Position numbers and translations under genes: made by a program
Part shown: piece after piece, positions 1 to 58,275 of the stretch
Layout: every line of letters begins with the position of its first letter
How positions within the stretch are numbered: the first letter of the stretch is position 1
The notes under the pieces: model-generated
Told to the model about the DNA's origin: nothing
Seen by the model: only the letters and a program-made list of their open reading frames with translations
The model's database searches: none
Assembly (NCBI RefSeq): GCF_034702125.1
Contig: NC_085866.1
Span: forward strand, 17,543,315 to 17,607,314
Direction: 5' to 3'
DNA: 64,000 nucleotides
Origin: Engraulis encrasicolus
Lineage: Eukaryota; Chordata; Actinopteri; Clupeiformes; Engraulidae

Positions 1-159
1 GTGTGTGTGTGTGTGTGTGTGAGTGAACGTCCTGTAGGCCTAAAGCGTCTTTGAGAGAAGCACTATACAAAACAGATGTATTAGTAGTAGTAGTTTTTAT
101 TGACTTTTCTTTGTGATTGCTCATGTTTGCCTGTATTTATGGTTTAATGTGTTCTTGGA

Positions 160-612
160 TTTTATACCTACAAAACCACAGCAGGAACGGCTCCAGCTTA
201 TCTGAAAGACATGCTAGTAAAGACTTCAGTTCTTGGAAGAGAACTACGTTCTAAGCACTCCCAGTCAAGACTGTTCTCCGCCGTTCCTCAGTAGTGGAAT
301 GGTCTCCCAGAGGCAGCAAGACCCATCTCTTTCAGCCGTCAAAAAGCAAGTATAATTTATCCTCTTTCGTGACTATCTTACTACACTAATGCTTGAGCTG
401 CCATGGTCCCAGCGCCAGACTCTTTGACATGATGTGCATGTCTGTGTGTATGTACTCAACTTAAAAAACGAACCCTACTTTGCATCTGCATTTGTTGTTC
501 TGTATATTTCCTGTGCATTTTTTTATGCTAGTGATGTTGACTATGATTATGTCCTCGACTGTGAGTCGCTCTGGTTAAAAAGCCTCTGCCAAATGCAATG
601 TAATGTAATGTA
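160..612 (+). mobile_element. 3' fragment of a LINE-like retroposon with (TGTAA)n tail
   Basis: Around 190-360 the + strand reads APAYLKDMLVKTSVLGRELR, then a stop-interrupted WNGLPEAAR block. This resembles the C-terminal reading frame found at the 3' end of many fish retroposons. It ends with GTGAGTCGCTCTGGTTAAAA, the fish-type tail, and (ATGTA)n at 592-612. It is decayed. Confidence 0.5.
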
Positions 613-1379
613 ATATTTCTGGTTGCCTTAAATCGATTTTTTTCATCGTTGACAGCTATTTTGGAAAATGGCTGCCAGGGATTAAATGCCTTCTGAGTGC
701 CTTTGATGCTACACCTGCCTTTGATGCCAGATGATCATGTCCCCTTTGTGAACCTTAAAAATAATTTACATGTTAATATGTTATTGTTTACTCCAGTTTC
801 CCATCAAGCAATCTGGGATTGGTGGCCATTTTGAAAAATTGGTGCCAGGGACCAGATCTGAACACCTATGGCAAGGCAGTCTATAGAATGAGCAGTCATG
901 GGTAAGCGATTAGGGTGTCAGACTTGTAATTAACCAGTGCTCTCTCCCAACCTCCTCCATGACTGAGGTTCCCTGAGCATGGTACCAACCTGCTGCACTG
1001 CTCCCTTTCGGCCGCCATTGGGGTTGCCTTCTTGCACGGGTGAGGCATACATGCAATTTTGTTGTGTGCACTTGTGTGCTGTGTCACAATGACAATGGGA
1101 GTTGGCGTTTCCCAGTTCACTATGATTCCAAATCTGTTAAGACCCTTTTTGTGAGTCTACTTACCAAATGTCATTATATGTCACTGTTTAATAGGCTATT
1201 CATCAATATGATTAGAACACTTTTGGGTGGTTTTAATTGGCTACCACAATCCAATTCCCCATTAGGCCCACAATATCCACGTTTGACACCAGGGGCTAGA
1301 TCTTGAGGTGTTAGGCTACCATTCTAAATCAGATCAGACCGCTTTCTGGAGTTATTTTGTTTTGTTTTTTTTAATCGCG
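613..1379. other. Upstream flank of mtcl2, nothing recognised
   Basis: No gene or bounded repeat recognised. A (GT)n run lies at the very start of the window (1-20). Confidence 0.4.
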
Positions 1380-1500
1380 AAGTGGTCAATTACTGCGCAC
1401 AGCCGCTGGACTAGGGTGGCGGTAGCGTTCTATGATTGGGGGCTAGACTCGTCACACAGATACGGAACCGCTATTTGGGCGGAGTGAGAGAGGGAGCAGG
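1380..1500 (+). promoter_or_regulatory. Probable TATA-less promoter of mtcl2
   Basis: This stretch is locally GC- and CpG-rich compared with the AT-rich flanks. It carries an inverted CCAAT box (GATTGG, 1434-1439) and, about 40 bases on, a GC box (GGGCGG, 1477-1482). No convincing TATA box precedes it. It lies 240-360 bases upstream of the first coding ATG, which fits a CpG-type vertebrate promoter. The transcription start cannot be fixed from sequence alone. Confidence 0.45.
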
Positions 1501-1505
1501 CCAGC

Positions 1506-1736
1506 ATGAGCATTTTCTAGAGCGCACGTCGTGTAGGATACTGGGGAGTGTCTTGCTCGATGTAGGCTAGATGCATTTTTTGTAGAACTGGAAAAGCAAC
1601 GGTGCGATTGTCCGTCCTTCGCTCGCCTTTGTCAGAGCGCTCTCATATCGCGGTGTGCTTTCATCGGCTACACTAGGCTACCTTTTCCTCTGGGAGATAT
1701 CCGTTTCGTTTTTAAATCGTCATCAAAGCGGAATGA

Positions 1737-1756
<20 letters not shown>
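1506..1756 (+). promoter_or_regulatory. 5' leader of mtcl2 with three short upstream ORFs
   Basis: If transcription starts near 1500, the leader holds three minimal uORFs: 1506-1520 (4 codons), 1571-1585 (4 codons) and 1733-1756 (7 codons plus TGA). The last one overlaps the ATG at 1737 in a different frame and ends before the in-frame ATG at 1812. The ATG at 1733 has G at -3, the one at 1737 has T at -3, and the one at 1812 has A at -3 and G at +4. This arrangement favours 1812 as the main start. Confidence 0.45.
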
Positions 1757-47019
<45,263 letters not shown>

Positions 47020-47127
47020 TGAAGAGAACATTCAAGAACTGCACCTCCCTTGCACACTGCCACAATGATCTCCTGGCCAATCCCACGTCAAGCTACTCGC
47101 ATCACACTACTACAAGCTTGCAACACA

Positions 47128-47235
<108 letters not shown>

Positions 47236-48249
47236 CATGCATTGCACATTCACAAACTGCCACACACTGCCACAATCCTAAATATACTGCCATGTTTACA
47301 AATTCACAAACATTATAACACATACTCATTGACACCTCCTACACATATTTACATTAAAAAACGCACATATGCATGAGAAAAAAACACAAGCGCACGAATG
47401 CACAAGCATTGTTATGAACACACAAAACAACTCCTTGAGGAACCGCAGTGGTGAATCCCCCACACCCACGCGCTGAGCCTATTCCACCCCCCACCACACC
47501 ACAGGCCAGCCAGCACACGTGAAGGCCAAGGAACAGGAGAGGGAACCATATTGTAGACATCCCCTCGTCTCTCCACCAGTAGTGTAGATGTATCACCAGC
47601 AGGATTCCCCAACCCACCAACTCTTTACCTCCTCTTTTCAATGTCAGTAAATCTGTATGCACCAGGACAGCAGCTGTTCCCGCTCTATCAATACCAATGA
47701 TGTCAGGACTCTTACCAACAACATGTCAAGGCCACCTCCAGCCATTCAAACGGAACTTAACAACCAGGAAATACTCACACCGTCGTGTACAGCTCTTACC
47801 AAGAGGATGTCTTATGGCTAGATCTACAACACACACCAACACACCTGCGCCTCATCTCAGTTCAAATCCAGTTGCTCATGATGTCCAAATGTCAGTTTTG
47901 AGTTCATGATTTTTTTTTCTTCTGCACAATGATTTGAAATTGAGTATTTCTGCAATTGGATGCTGAAAATCAGAAAGCCTGAATAGATCCAGATGTATCT
48001 AGGACACAGGACATGTGTCGTCGAGTTGTCACTTCTCAAATGAACCGCTATGGCCTTTTCCCCTCAGTGATGGTGGAGAGAGGACGCCCCTGCTCTGTTG
48101 AAACCCACAATCCCACAAGTTTTCAAGCTGTCACAACACAACACACTCTGTGCCTCTGTTGAAGACCCCCTTTTAAGGGAGTATGTTCCAGCCTTCAGAC
48201 AGACACATCTACAATGAGATGAGACATACATACACAACAACACCAACAC

Positions 48250-48259
48250 CCCCCCCCCC

Positions 48260-48295
<36 letters not shown>
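48250..48295 (+). repeat. Poly-C homopolymer in the 3' UTR
   Basis: About 45 C residues are interrupted once by A at 48260. The opposite strand is poly-G. Confidence 0.95.
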
Positions 48296-48296
<1 letters not shown>

Positions 48297-49996
48297 ACAA
48301 CTTAACAGTATTTGTGGGACCATCTTGCCTCTTTTTAAATGTTGACGTCTGCGTTGATACTGCTTTGACAATGTAAACTGCCTAATGCTACCTTGACTCT
48401 TTTTTTGTAATTAGGATAACAATCTGGATGTACAGACACAATTTGTCTGAATTTCCCCCCTTTTTGAGAAGATTGATGGACAATTTGCATTTTATGATGT
48501 TGGACTGAATATGTAGTAGTCCCCCTGTAGAGGCACATGTGGACAGTAGCGTGTAGCAGGACTTGAGGACTGTAGGAGCTATCTGCTTGAAGCTCAATCG
48601 TAGGAACACAGGGTTGTGGTTGGTACAGCAAGAGCCATCCGGTCCCAGCTGTAGGGATGATTTCCTTGAAGTATTCCAAGTTAATGGTCCCCTTGTTAGA
48701 GTAAAGGAATGACTGTTGCAGCTAGGTATTACTCAGCTTTTTACAGCCAGATTTGAAAATCGTTTGTTATCCTGTGTATTTCTCTCATGGTGCGTGTGTG
48801 TGTGTGCGTGCGTGTGTGCGTGTATGTGTGAGGGCATGCTGTAATATGTCAGTATGCCTTATGGCTTGTTAGTGCCCTGCATTGTCCAGTGCTATTCCAG
48901 TGCTCTCTTGAAGGTCACCCCTGCACGCTCATTCCTCTCCTACCTGTCAAACATTCCCTCTCTTTAACCCTTTCTTTCTCTGTCTCTTACACACAATTTC
49001 GCGTTCTTTTTCTCTCTCTCTCTCTCTCCCTCTCTCTCTCTCTCCATCCTGCTTATACAAAGGGTTGAAGGTTGTCGCAGAAGCACATACAGTAAGGGTC
49101 AGCTTCTTATTAATGTCATTTTAATACAACTGTATGCAATAGTTAATTTAACCAGAACATTTTTTTCAATGGTCTTTTGTTTTGTTGATGTTTTTGATGA
49201 TTGATGCAACACTGCAATGAGGACAATGCAGTTTAAGAATATTGTGCGTTATCTGTGCGTACTGCTGTGCCTGTCCTACTTTCACAGTAACACCAAATGC
49301 AGCATCATATCAGGAGTACCTGGATATTTTATTTATTTATTTTCTGTGGAGAAGTAAACACCTCTTTTATCTTCAGATGAAAGCCATGAAGTGGAACCAT
49401 GAAATGTTGCAGCAGGGTTCCTTTCCTCAAAACGTGTTGATAATCTTGTGATCTGTGATGTTGGTCATGTGATTGCCATCTTCAATGTATGAAATATGAG
49501 TAATGGTTACCATTAATGTTGGAATCTTACAATACCACCATTACATTGACAGCAAAACAAACGTACAAACAGTCCGTTGGTTATCCAGCAGCGTAGGCTG
49601 GGTCTTTTTCATATTGTAATCGCTCAGCTGCCATTAAACCACAATCTTAACTTCAATCACACTACTAGGATTCAAGAAAAAAAAGTTCTCTTCATGCTTA
49701 TTTAACATGTTCTAAGTGAATCCTTGCTCTATTGCCTTCTCCCCTGCCTCAAGCTGGGATATGCACACGGTGCGTAGGTGTTTTGGCACAAATGATGGGC
49801 TTCATCAAGTATTGGTTTGTGGATTACCCTTTGGCATCTGAGAATACACCGATACACACCTACGGTTCATACAAACCTGCCATATTTGCATGGAAATAAA
49901 TTGGTTTGGTGTCATTTTTAGGACGATCTGTCGAAGTGGACAGAACAAAGATACCAGTAGACAAGTTTGGAGATGATGAAGTATAGCATCCAAGTT

Positions 49997-50212
49997 TTGG
50001 CAAAGGACGCGCTCAACTTCTTGGAAAAACGAAAGTCTTTGGGTGCGCGATAAAATGTATTAACTTAAGGAAGAAAAATCCGCACTCAAAAACGTGAGTA
50101 TCACGCACTGATGAAGGCTTGATAGCCGAAACGAGTTTGCTTTTTGGACATGGTGGTAATATAAATAAATAATGAGACGCAGTTTGTGAGTGCGGATTTT
50201 TCTTCCTGAAGT
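49997..50212 (+). repeat. Dispersed repeat, copy 2, rearranged
   Basis: It begins with the inverted form of the segment that ends copy 1 (GGACGCGCTCAACTTCTTGG), followed by AAGGAAGAAAAATCCGCACTC. It then has the same ACTGATGAAGGCTTGATAGCC ... GTGCGGATTTTTCTTCC block in direct orientation. The ends therefore form an inverted repeat. Confidence 0.7.
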
Positions 50213-51767
50213 ATAGCATCCCCCATATCCCCTCTGTTCAAGATAACTCTGCTTTTTGAACAGGGCATTAGCTGAAATATAAACTTCAGCATGGAGCGAG
50301 AACAATTTTCAGGACCGCCATCAATCCCCAGAGAAGTTGCTAAATGTTGAGGGCAGATAGACACCTAGCTGCCGCTGCTCCTGCTCCTGCTGCTGCCTTT
50401 AGTTGCTGCTGTTGCCATGCCCTGACCCTGCGCAATGCTACCTCTTTTGACCTTTGACCTTGATGTAAACATGTCATGCAGCTACACCCATCCATTCCAT
50501 GCCTATTTATTTCCTTAAGGTCACATGAGTGCCTTTTTTGAAAGAAATAAAACGATGAGGGATAACTAACGAAAATATTAAGATGTAGGCCACCACCATT
50601 GTTAAGGTATAGAGTTTTTCACGTTTTTTTTTCCACGAAGGCAATGTCAGACACATTGCCTATAGCCTGTCTTTATAGTTTTATGGTAGAGTGATAAAAT
50701 AATTCTGTCACAAACCTGTGTAAATGGAAAGAAATAGTTAAAATCATAAGATTGCCATTGTAAAAAAATGACTGGTACTTGCCTAAGCTTGTAGCTATCT
50801 TGGCTGTTTTGACAGTTAGCCTGCAAGCTCCACCTTTCCCTGGGTGCCAGTAGTCACCTAATCCCAACCCAATCCCGCATCTTGGTCTAGATGATCCTTG
50901 AAATATGTGATGGGGGAAAGATCAAACATTGGGGGAAATGAGTCCAAAACAGAACCATTGATGGCAAGCCATAATGGATTTTTTTAATCCAGCTCTCTTT
51001 TTGTCAGGTTCATCTAAGATAATCAGTTGTTGGCCAAGTTCTGCAAGAAATTTGTGACCTTGTCTGGTTGACCACTCCTCATCAAACTCTTGGGTCTGGA
51101 GGGCTTAATTCTTAGTCACTGATATGTTGGCATAAGGCATACTATAGACCTGTTCTTCATCCTTGGGATACTATTTCAATTTTGACCAAAATAATCGTGA
51201 TTATCATTTTTCCAGAACTGTTCTTCATCATTGGATTTTATTCGTTTCTAACCCAACCTCCGTCTGTCAAGCAACTTTCATTTCACGTCCTCCTTAAATA
51301 GGCTACTCCGCCATGCATTGCCCATGCTCTCCCTCTGTCATTGCTGCCTAGCAATATTTAGATGTAATCTTAACTTGCTCATATGTTTTGCTAAATTATT
51401 CTCATTACATTTCATACCCTTTTTGTTTTTTGTTTAGAAAAGTACCAAGACCAAAATATCAACAATGAAAGGAAAGTGGAAAGCCTTGCATCCCTCTAGA
51501 ATATTTTAACTTACTCTACATGAATATATTGTTTATACTCTTTTAACCCCATTATGAGAAAGAAACACAGATGAATGTTTGAATTTGAGCGCAGTCCAGT
51601 TGAAGTCTGTAGCCCTCTCCCTCCCCTGCCTTTTAGACATTAATGTCCCAATGTAAATAGCAGAAGAATGAAAAGAAATGCAATAGAATTTTGAATTACT
51701 GTCATGGGGAGGGGTGGATTTGGTTGTAAGCTCAAATATAATTTCATGTTGTTTGCTGAACTTCACA

Positions 51768-51773
51768 AATAAA
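51768..51773 (+). terminator. Candidate poly(A) signal AATAAA of mtcl2
   Basis: AATAAA is followed about 20-50 bases on by GTGTATTTTGCCTTTTT and TTGTGTTTT, a T/GT-rich downstream element. Another AATAAA lies at 50546. The choice needs transcript data. Confidence 0.4.
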
Positions 51774-51790
51774 TGTTTCATATACAAGTG

Positions 51791-52511
51791 TATTTTGCCT
51801 TTTTATTAAATTGTGTTTTAATTTGCCTGCTTGTTTTTGTTGACTCTAGTATGTGTATTGATGTGTTCACATCACCGTAATCCACTAAAGAGAGAACGTT
51901 GGTATATCATTATTATCCACATGTTATGTGGCAATTCTTTTGGTATTTGTCCAAAAGTTGTGCTCACTCCATTGTGTACAATGGAGCGCTGTGTCACAAT
52001 GACTTTCTCTGTTTATATTAACATTTACCAAGCAGAGGTAGTTGGTGGGTCATTACATGATATATGTATACATATGTATGACAGCCACCCCAGTGAGGGT
52101 TATTGTTTGTTTTGTTTTGTTTTTTGTTGGGGGGGGTTAGGGGTTTTTTTTTGTTTTTTTTTGTTTCATGTGTTAGACAGTGGATGACTAACATCATGGT
52201 GGTTCTTTCGTGCTGATCTTCCCAGCAGAATAAGCCACTGCTGTCAGGCGGCTAAAGTTTCCGGGGCAACATGAGGTGTTTGGATGCTCTGGTGTATATA
52301 CAAACCCAAAATAGCTCCAGAAGACAGATGGAGTCCTCCCTAGAGGAGAGACAGGAAAGGATTTTCCTCTTCTCGCTGTCATTTTTTCCGTTTCTCCATT
52401 TCCTCCATTTTTGTAATGTCCCGCTTACTCTGCTCTTATTTTCCCACTAGATTAGCAGAGATTTTTGCACAAAACCTTTTTATTTTTATTTTTATTTTTT
52501 TATCATTTATA
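51791..52511. other. Intergenic or distal 3' UTR, no recognised feature
   Basis: AT-rich; T/G homopolymer runs at 52115-52165. No gene seen. Confidence 0.45.
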
Positions 52512-54128
52512 CAGTGCCCTCCATAATTATTGGCACCCCTGGTTTAGATGTGTTAAAAGCCTAAAAATAAATTCAGTGTTTATTGCAGAAGAATACTGTC
52601 ACACTGAAAACTGTAGGAAAATGTAGCCTTCAACTCAAATGAATTGTAAGAAAATAAAAAAAATCCCTGACTGAAAAATAATTCTATTTCATTAAATCAC
52701 CTGTTCCACAATTATTGGCACCCTTAACAATTCCCAGGAAATAAATATAATTTAAGCATTTCTGTCATTTCTACAGTAGTTTACAAAGTTTACCAGAGTA
52801 TGTAGGAACATTTAATTAGTAATTCATCACTTCCTGTTTCCCTGGGGTATAAATATGACGTGACACCGAGGCCATTTCTCTTATCCACTTTTAAACATGG
52901 GAAAGACAAAGGAACACAGCATACAAGTGAGGCAGATGTGCGTCGACCTTCACAGGTCAGGCAGAGGCTACTAGAAGATTGCCACTCAACTGCAGCTGCC
53001 CATATCCACTGTGAGAGGAATAATTAAGAAGTTCAAAACACTGGAACAGTGGTAAACAAGCCTGGACGAGGACCCAAGTTTATTTTGCCACCACGCACAG
53101 TGAGGAGGATGGTAAGAGAAATCAAAAGATCTCCAAAGCTCACTGTTACAGAATTACAACAAATGGTAGCATCCTGGGGTCACAAAGTCTCCAAATCAAC
53201 CATCAAGCGCTGTCTACACGCCAACAAGCTGTTTGGGAGGCATGCATGGAGAAAGCCTTTCCTCACTCACAATCATAAACGCAAATGTCTGGAGTTCGCC
53301 AAGCGGTATTGGGGCTTCAACTGGGACTGTGTGCTTTGGTCAGATGAGACCAAGATTGAGCTTTTTGGCAACAAACACTCTAAGTGGGTCTGGCGTGCCA
53401 CGAAAGATGCGCATGCTGAAAAGCACCTCGTACCCACTGTGAAGTATGGGGGTGGGTCAGTGATGCTGTGGGGCTGTTTCGCTTCCAAAGGCCCTGGGAA
53501 CCTTGTTAGGGTGCATGGCATCATGAATGCTTTGAAATACCAGGACATTTTAAGTCAAAATCTGTTGCCCTCTGCCCGAAATCTGAAGATGCGTCGTCAC
53601 TGGGTCTTTCAGCAAGACAATGACCCTAAACATATGGCCAAATCTACACAGAAATGGTTCACCAGACACAAAATCAAGCTCCTCTCATGGCCATCTCAGT
53701 CCCCAGACCTCAACCCCATTGAGAACCTGTGGGGTGAGCTGAAGAGGAGAGTACAGAGGAGAGGACCCAGGTCTCTGGAGGATTTAGAGAGATTCTGCAA
53801 AGAGGAATGGCTGAAGATCCCTCTTTCTGTCTTTTCCCATCTTGTGAAACATTATAGGAGAAGATTAGGTGCTGTTTTGTTGGCAAAAGGGGGTTGTACA
53901 AAATATTAACACCAGGGGTGCTAATAATTGTGACACACATTATTTGATGTCAAATAATTATTTCTTTATGTGGGATTTTTTCCCCACTGAATAAATGCAC
54001 TTGTATTGAAGGTTGGATTTTTCTATTTTTTTCCATTAAGGTCCCATATTATTTAGAAAAAAATAATAATAATTGGAAGCTAAAAAACACATCTCAACCA
54101 GGGGTGCCAATAATTATGGAGGGCACTG
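52512..54128 (+). mobile_element. Nearly complete Tc1-like transposon
   Basis: It is flanked by TA (52510-52511, 54129-54130). The terminal repeats start CAGTGCCCTCCATAATTATT and match over about 43 bases with one difference. Inner direct/inverted copies (CACAATTATTGGCACCC at about 52711, GGGGTGCTAATAATTGTG at about 53915) give the IR/DR layout known from fish Tc1 elements. It is 1,617 bases with a transposase ORF in + orientation. The near-identical ends suggest a recent insertion. Confidence 0.93.
52898..53909 (+). pseudogene. Tc1-family transposase, DD34E catalytic domain intact, N-terminus broken
   Basis: The product would be a DDE transposase that cuts and joins at TA sites. The ATG at 52898 opens MGKTKEHSIQ and VRQMCVDLHRSGRGY, the start of the paired-like DNA-binding domain. 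An in-frame TAG follows (52973-52975), and a one-base frame change lies near 53040. From 53049 the frame is open for about 286 codons to TAA. It shows NKPGRGPKF, the first catalytic Asp in WSDETK, the GGGSVMLWGCF block, the second Asp in QQDNDPKH, and the Glu in SPDLNPIENLW. Thirty-four residues separate the last two catalytic positions. This copy cannot make a full protein without repair, although it could be recognised by a transposase supplied elsewhere. Confidence 0.88.
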
Positions 54129-54130
54129 TA

Positions 54131-54785
54131 TTTACTCAGCTCTTCTCCCCCTGCTTTTCTCACATCCCTTGTCAGTTTTCTACTCGCTCTGCCCACAGCT
54201 GCTCTCTGGGCAGTTAACATGTACAATGGGCTCACACAGAGGGGAGAATTCTTTCTGCCTTTCTAACGGCAGCATGGAGAAAGAGAGAGGGAGGGGAGTG
54301 TTGAGAGGGCTGGCAGTGGAGAGTGTTTTGGGGTGGGGGTACATAGTGGAAATATGAGAAAGAGTGAGTGAGTGGGAATGAATGAGTGGATCCTTTAAAG
54401 CCACCGGGAGAAACTGCAGTTGCATTCAAACCACTCACGTCATCCTGGAGCAGGCTCTTGGCATTTAGTCCTGTGCACATCTGGAATCCCCTCTCATTGG
54501 GGGAAGCCAGTCTGACCCTTTTTTTTGAAAGGAAACAAGTTTGAACTGACTGTGACAAACAGGAAATGACCTCATCAGAGCAACATTTGAAATGCATGTG
54601 TCTGTTTGCTTTGTAGTTGGATGCTGACATGGCACATGTGACCTGCTGAAACTGGCTTTAGTCCACTTTATATCAACAAGTTTTATTGATATTCTTCATA
54701 TCAGCATACAACTTCAATCATACAATGTAAACAATGGGTAACCATCCCCTTAGCAAAAATAAGTTTAGAGGGGTTCTATGTATGG
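54131..54785. other. Intergenic, nothing recognised
   Basis: No gene, RNA gene or bounded repeat recognised. Confidence 0.4.
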
Positions 54786-55205
54786 TTACTAAAATTATAC
54801 TAAAATTGAGGAAGTATACTTGACTTGGAACTTTTTATAAACCTTATTTCACAGGCTTACTTCAGAATTGTACTGTATACGTGAAGTATACTTTTCATAT
54901 ACTAAAAAGTATAAACACAAGTGTTTTTGATAGAAATAGCTTTTGATTTCGTAAATTGAGATCTGCTAATGCTTTTCGTTAAAGGTGCACTGTGCAGGAA
55001 ACGGTCAAAAAGGTACTGCAACTATGCTGCTAACATTCTCAGTTTTTTACAACACAACAAACTGTTTTTCATAATAATTTGGAATTGTTGGAACAGTGCA
55101 TTTGAACAGTTCCATGGAAGTGTACTTGGCATGCGTACTTGGCATACTTATATTTGAGAATACGTAACACTATGAACTTGAAGTATACTTCTTTTTACTA
55201 AGAGC
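54786..55205. mobile_element. Possible MITE with AAGTATACTT ends
   Basis: GAAGTATACTT words occur near both borders. The right border, complemented (AGTAAAAAGAAGTATACTTC), resembles the left one (ACTAAAATTGAGGAAGTATA). Further copies of 'AAGTATACTT' and 'GTACTTGGCAT' lie inside. Boundaries are uncertain. Confidence 0.4.
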
Positions 55206-57237
55206 CACCCACTCCCCCACCCTGAGCCAGCCAAAAAATACATGTAAGTCATCATTTTATTTCATAATTTCTTTTCTTTTCGGGTTAATGTACCTTATAC
55301 ACAAGCCCTTAAATACCGCTGAAACCAAGTGGTGCTGGGCACATCAAAACCTTATACAGTTTTTTTTCCTTGATTGCTTTGCAAATCACCTCAAAATTGA
55401 CATTTTTCAATTAAGCCACCAGTGGCAGTGCACACAAAAAGTTTCAATGGTGACAAAATATTTACGGTTAGCAATGTCAGACAGTTTTTATAATTTGATC
55501 CCAGCAGATTTATTTTATGCTCAATTGTGTTATATGTATTTGTCTTTATTTATTTCTCCCCCACACTAGGCCTACTGCCTGTTTGGAGGAGAGGTGAAGG
55601 GCTTGGGAACCGAGCTGGTCCACCATGCGACTCTACTCGTCGCAGCTCCGAGACAGAGGTCCATCACACATTACCAGTCAACATTTAGTTTTCGCACGCT
55701 CTTACTACAACGTTATTGCACACGTAGTGCCAGATTCTGGGGGAGGGGGGCTCTGTAACTTAACATCATCACACAGCATCAGAACACTTCGAATCAATAT
55801 AGTAGGCCTACCTCTACAGCTGGGTACAGTTTGCATCATGGCCTCTGCTGCACAACTCACTCACTGCACTATTGTATAGTAACCACGATGCATTGATCAC
55901 ATCAGCAGCCAATCATGAAAGGGACTGATCTGCACCTTCAATATGCTGTAATTCATTTAGTGTAAAGATCCACAATCAATATGAACAGGCACCTGCAAGT
56001 ATTCATCTTCGGTTATTCAGTTATCTCTATCAAATATCAATAAATCTTATTATCAACAATTGAAGGCAGGCCTATGAAAGGCTGAGTGATCACTGAGGGA
56101 GCTTTTCGTGCTCTTGTGCCTCCCTGACTGCCCTGTAGCTCTGCTCCTATAGATCTCCTCTCCTGAGAGAGTTGTGTGCCGCCCGCCGCAGAGATTGATG
56201 TCTTTCAAAGTGGGTCAATGGAATAGAGAAGAGATGGGGAGGGGAGGAAAAGGGGTTAGGGTTGGAGAGAAGGGGATTGGAGGAGAGAGAGAGAGGGAGA
56301 GGTAACGGGATAAAGAGATGTGGAGGGAGAGGGAAAGTGTGATAAAAAGGGGAGGGAGGCAGAGCGAAAACTAGGAAGGAGGTGAAGAAAGGGTTGTGAG
56401 AGTAAACGATAGGGTGGTGGAAGGGGAGGGTGGTGGAAGGGGAGGGAACAACCACAGAGGCACAGGAGGGAGAGAGAAAGCACATGAGACTGAGACGTGA
56501 GAAGTGGAATGAAGATGAGATGAAAATGTGGTGGAGAAATAGAGATTGTTCTGTTTCCTCCCTTCATGGAAACATATCTATTGGATTATTAGAGTTAAAA
56601 GCAGGACGTGTTTCACTGGGGGGCATTTTTGGAGGTTTCTACTGTAGGAAGTGAGAAATTGGGAATTCTGTGGGGAGAAAAAACATTTCCTTTGAAATGG
56701 TCGTACAGTAAGGGCATCTTAGTCCTGTCGTGTGCAAATGATGGTATTCGTTAATTAGTTGCTATTCATTAGAAACAGTGTAAGTGCATATCTTAACAAA
56801 ATGGCCTGTCACAGTGCAGTTAAACCATTAGAACTGGCCTGAACTCCAAGTGTTAATTCCACAGCTTCATCAGTGCAGCCAGACTGTTCTTTTCATGTTA
56901 GGAGGAGATGGCACTTTTGAATTGGCAAATCTGCAATTTCTGACAATAATATGGGTGTCGCTCTTGATTTTCTGTGTTAAAAGACTTAACCAGGAGATAA
57001 AAGGACAGATGCGGTGAACAAGGGCAAGCTGGGTTGTGCTCACTGAAAGACACTGGCCCTGTGCCAGTGGCAGCTGGCAGCTGAGTCCCGAGTAGGCACC
57101 TCTCCCAAACACATGTGCCAACGTACAACTGCCCACAGACTGACTCTGTTCCTGCCTAAGACGGGGATGTGCTTTCTTTTTTTCTTAGGAAGACAACTTT
57201 GGAATCACATTGCATCTTTTGTAAAGATAAGTTTAGC
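55206..57237. other. Intergenic, nothing recognised
   Basis: A purine-rich stretch (56220-56530, GGAG/GAGA) is the only compositional feature. Confidence 0.45.
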
Positions 57238-57400
57238 ATTATGCCTTTATCTTGACAGGACAGTGAGAGATAGTGACCGGAGATGGGGTAAAGGGGAAGA
57301 GATGGGGAACGATCAGGACAATACTGCTGATTGGAATCGAACCCTCTCCAGATTCATGGTGGGGTTCCTTAGCCCACCGAGCCACAGTGCCCCATTGCAG
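57238..57400 (-). mobile_element. tRNA-derived SINE (family B relative), inverted
   Basis: Read on the minus strand: GGGGCACTGTGGCTCGGTGG (box A-like), then GGGTTCGATTCC (box B), then a body with TCTCTCACTGTCCTGTCAAG. It is a retroposon, not a functional tRNA. Confidence 0.75.
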
Positions 57401-57964
57401 CATTTTCTTGACCATGTGGCTTGTAGTGTACTACCATATGTAGACAGGGAAGGGACCAAAAGTCCAGTTCTCTCTATAACAGGGGCAGCAGATTTTATCA
57501 TTAACCTACATTTGCTGCCGGGCCAAAGCAGAACACAACAACAGGATGCGGCTAATAGGTTTCCTTCAATTAAAAAGGAATCTGAGCCTGACATGTGGTA
57601 ATCACAGCCTATTCTCAGGACTAATAGAAGAGCTAAAGGGGGGAAGTATGAGAGGCTTGTTTGGTGATGTTTCAGACCTTCTGAAAGTGGTCTGAAGTGG
57701 TGAATGGGAGGAAGGGTTTGAGTTTTCTACAGTTGCTTGTCCAAATCAGGTAGTTTTAATTTAATTAAAAGGCTAATGTGACTGCAGGGGATGTTTTATT
57801 AATAGTTTTAAGAATTAAAGCGTTTCCAACCCAGGTATAATGTTACAGTGGATTTTGGTGTATAAAGCAGCTATTAGATTGGGCAGAGACAAAATGTCAG
57901 GGATACAGTACCCATTAGAGACCGACCCAGAAATGAGGAGCATGCAGAGCTGCAGATTACAGCC

Positions 57965-57969
<5 letters not shown>

Positions 57970-58025
<56 letters not shown>
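57970..58025 (+). repeat. (CT)n microsatellite
   Basis: Pure CT run. Confidence 0.95.
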
Positions 58026-58029
<4 letters not shown>

Positions 58030-58151
58030 TGCCACTGACCTAGATTGCCTTGCAAAGGAGAGAGAAGACTTTTGGCAGAGAATTGGACAATTAGAGCAGC
58101 GAGGAAAGAGGGAAAGAAGAACAAGGCATTGGAAGAGAAGAGAATCTAAAG

Positions 58152-58275
<124 letters not shown>

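Noticed and set aside
53049..53909. Functional Tc1 transposase gene
   Set aside because: The open frame lacks the N-terminal DNA-binding part. The upstream coding piece is cut off by a stop and a frame change.
57113..57601. 162-codon ORF
   Set aside because: It runs through an inverted SINE and shows no conserved motif.
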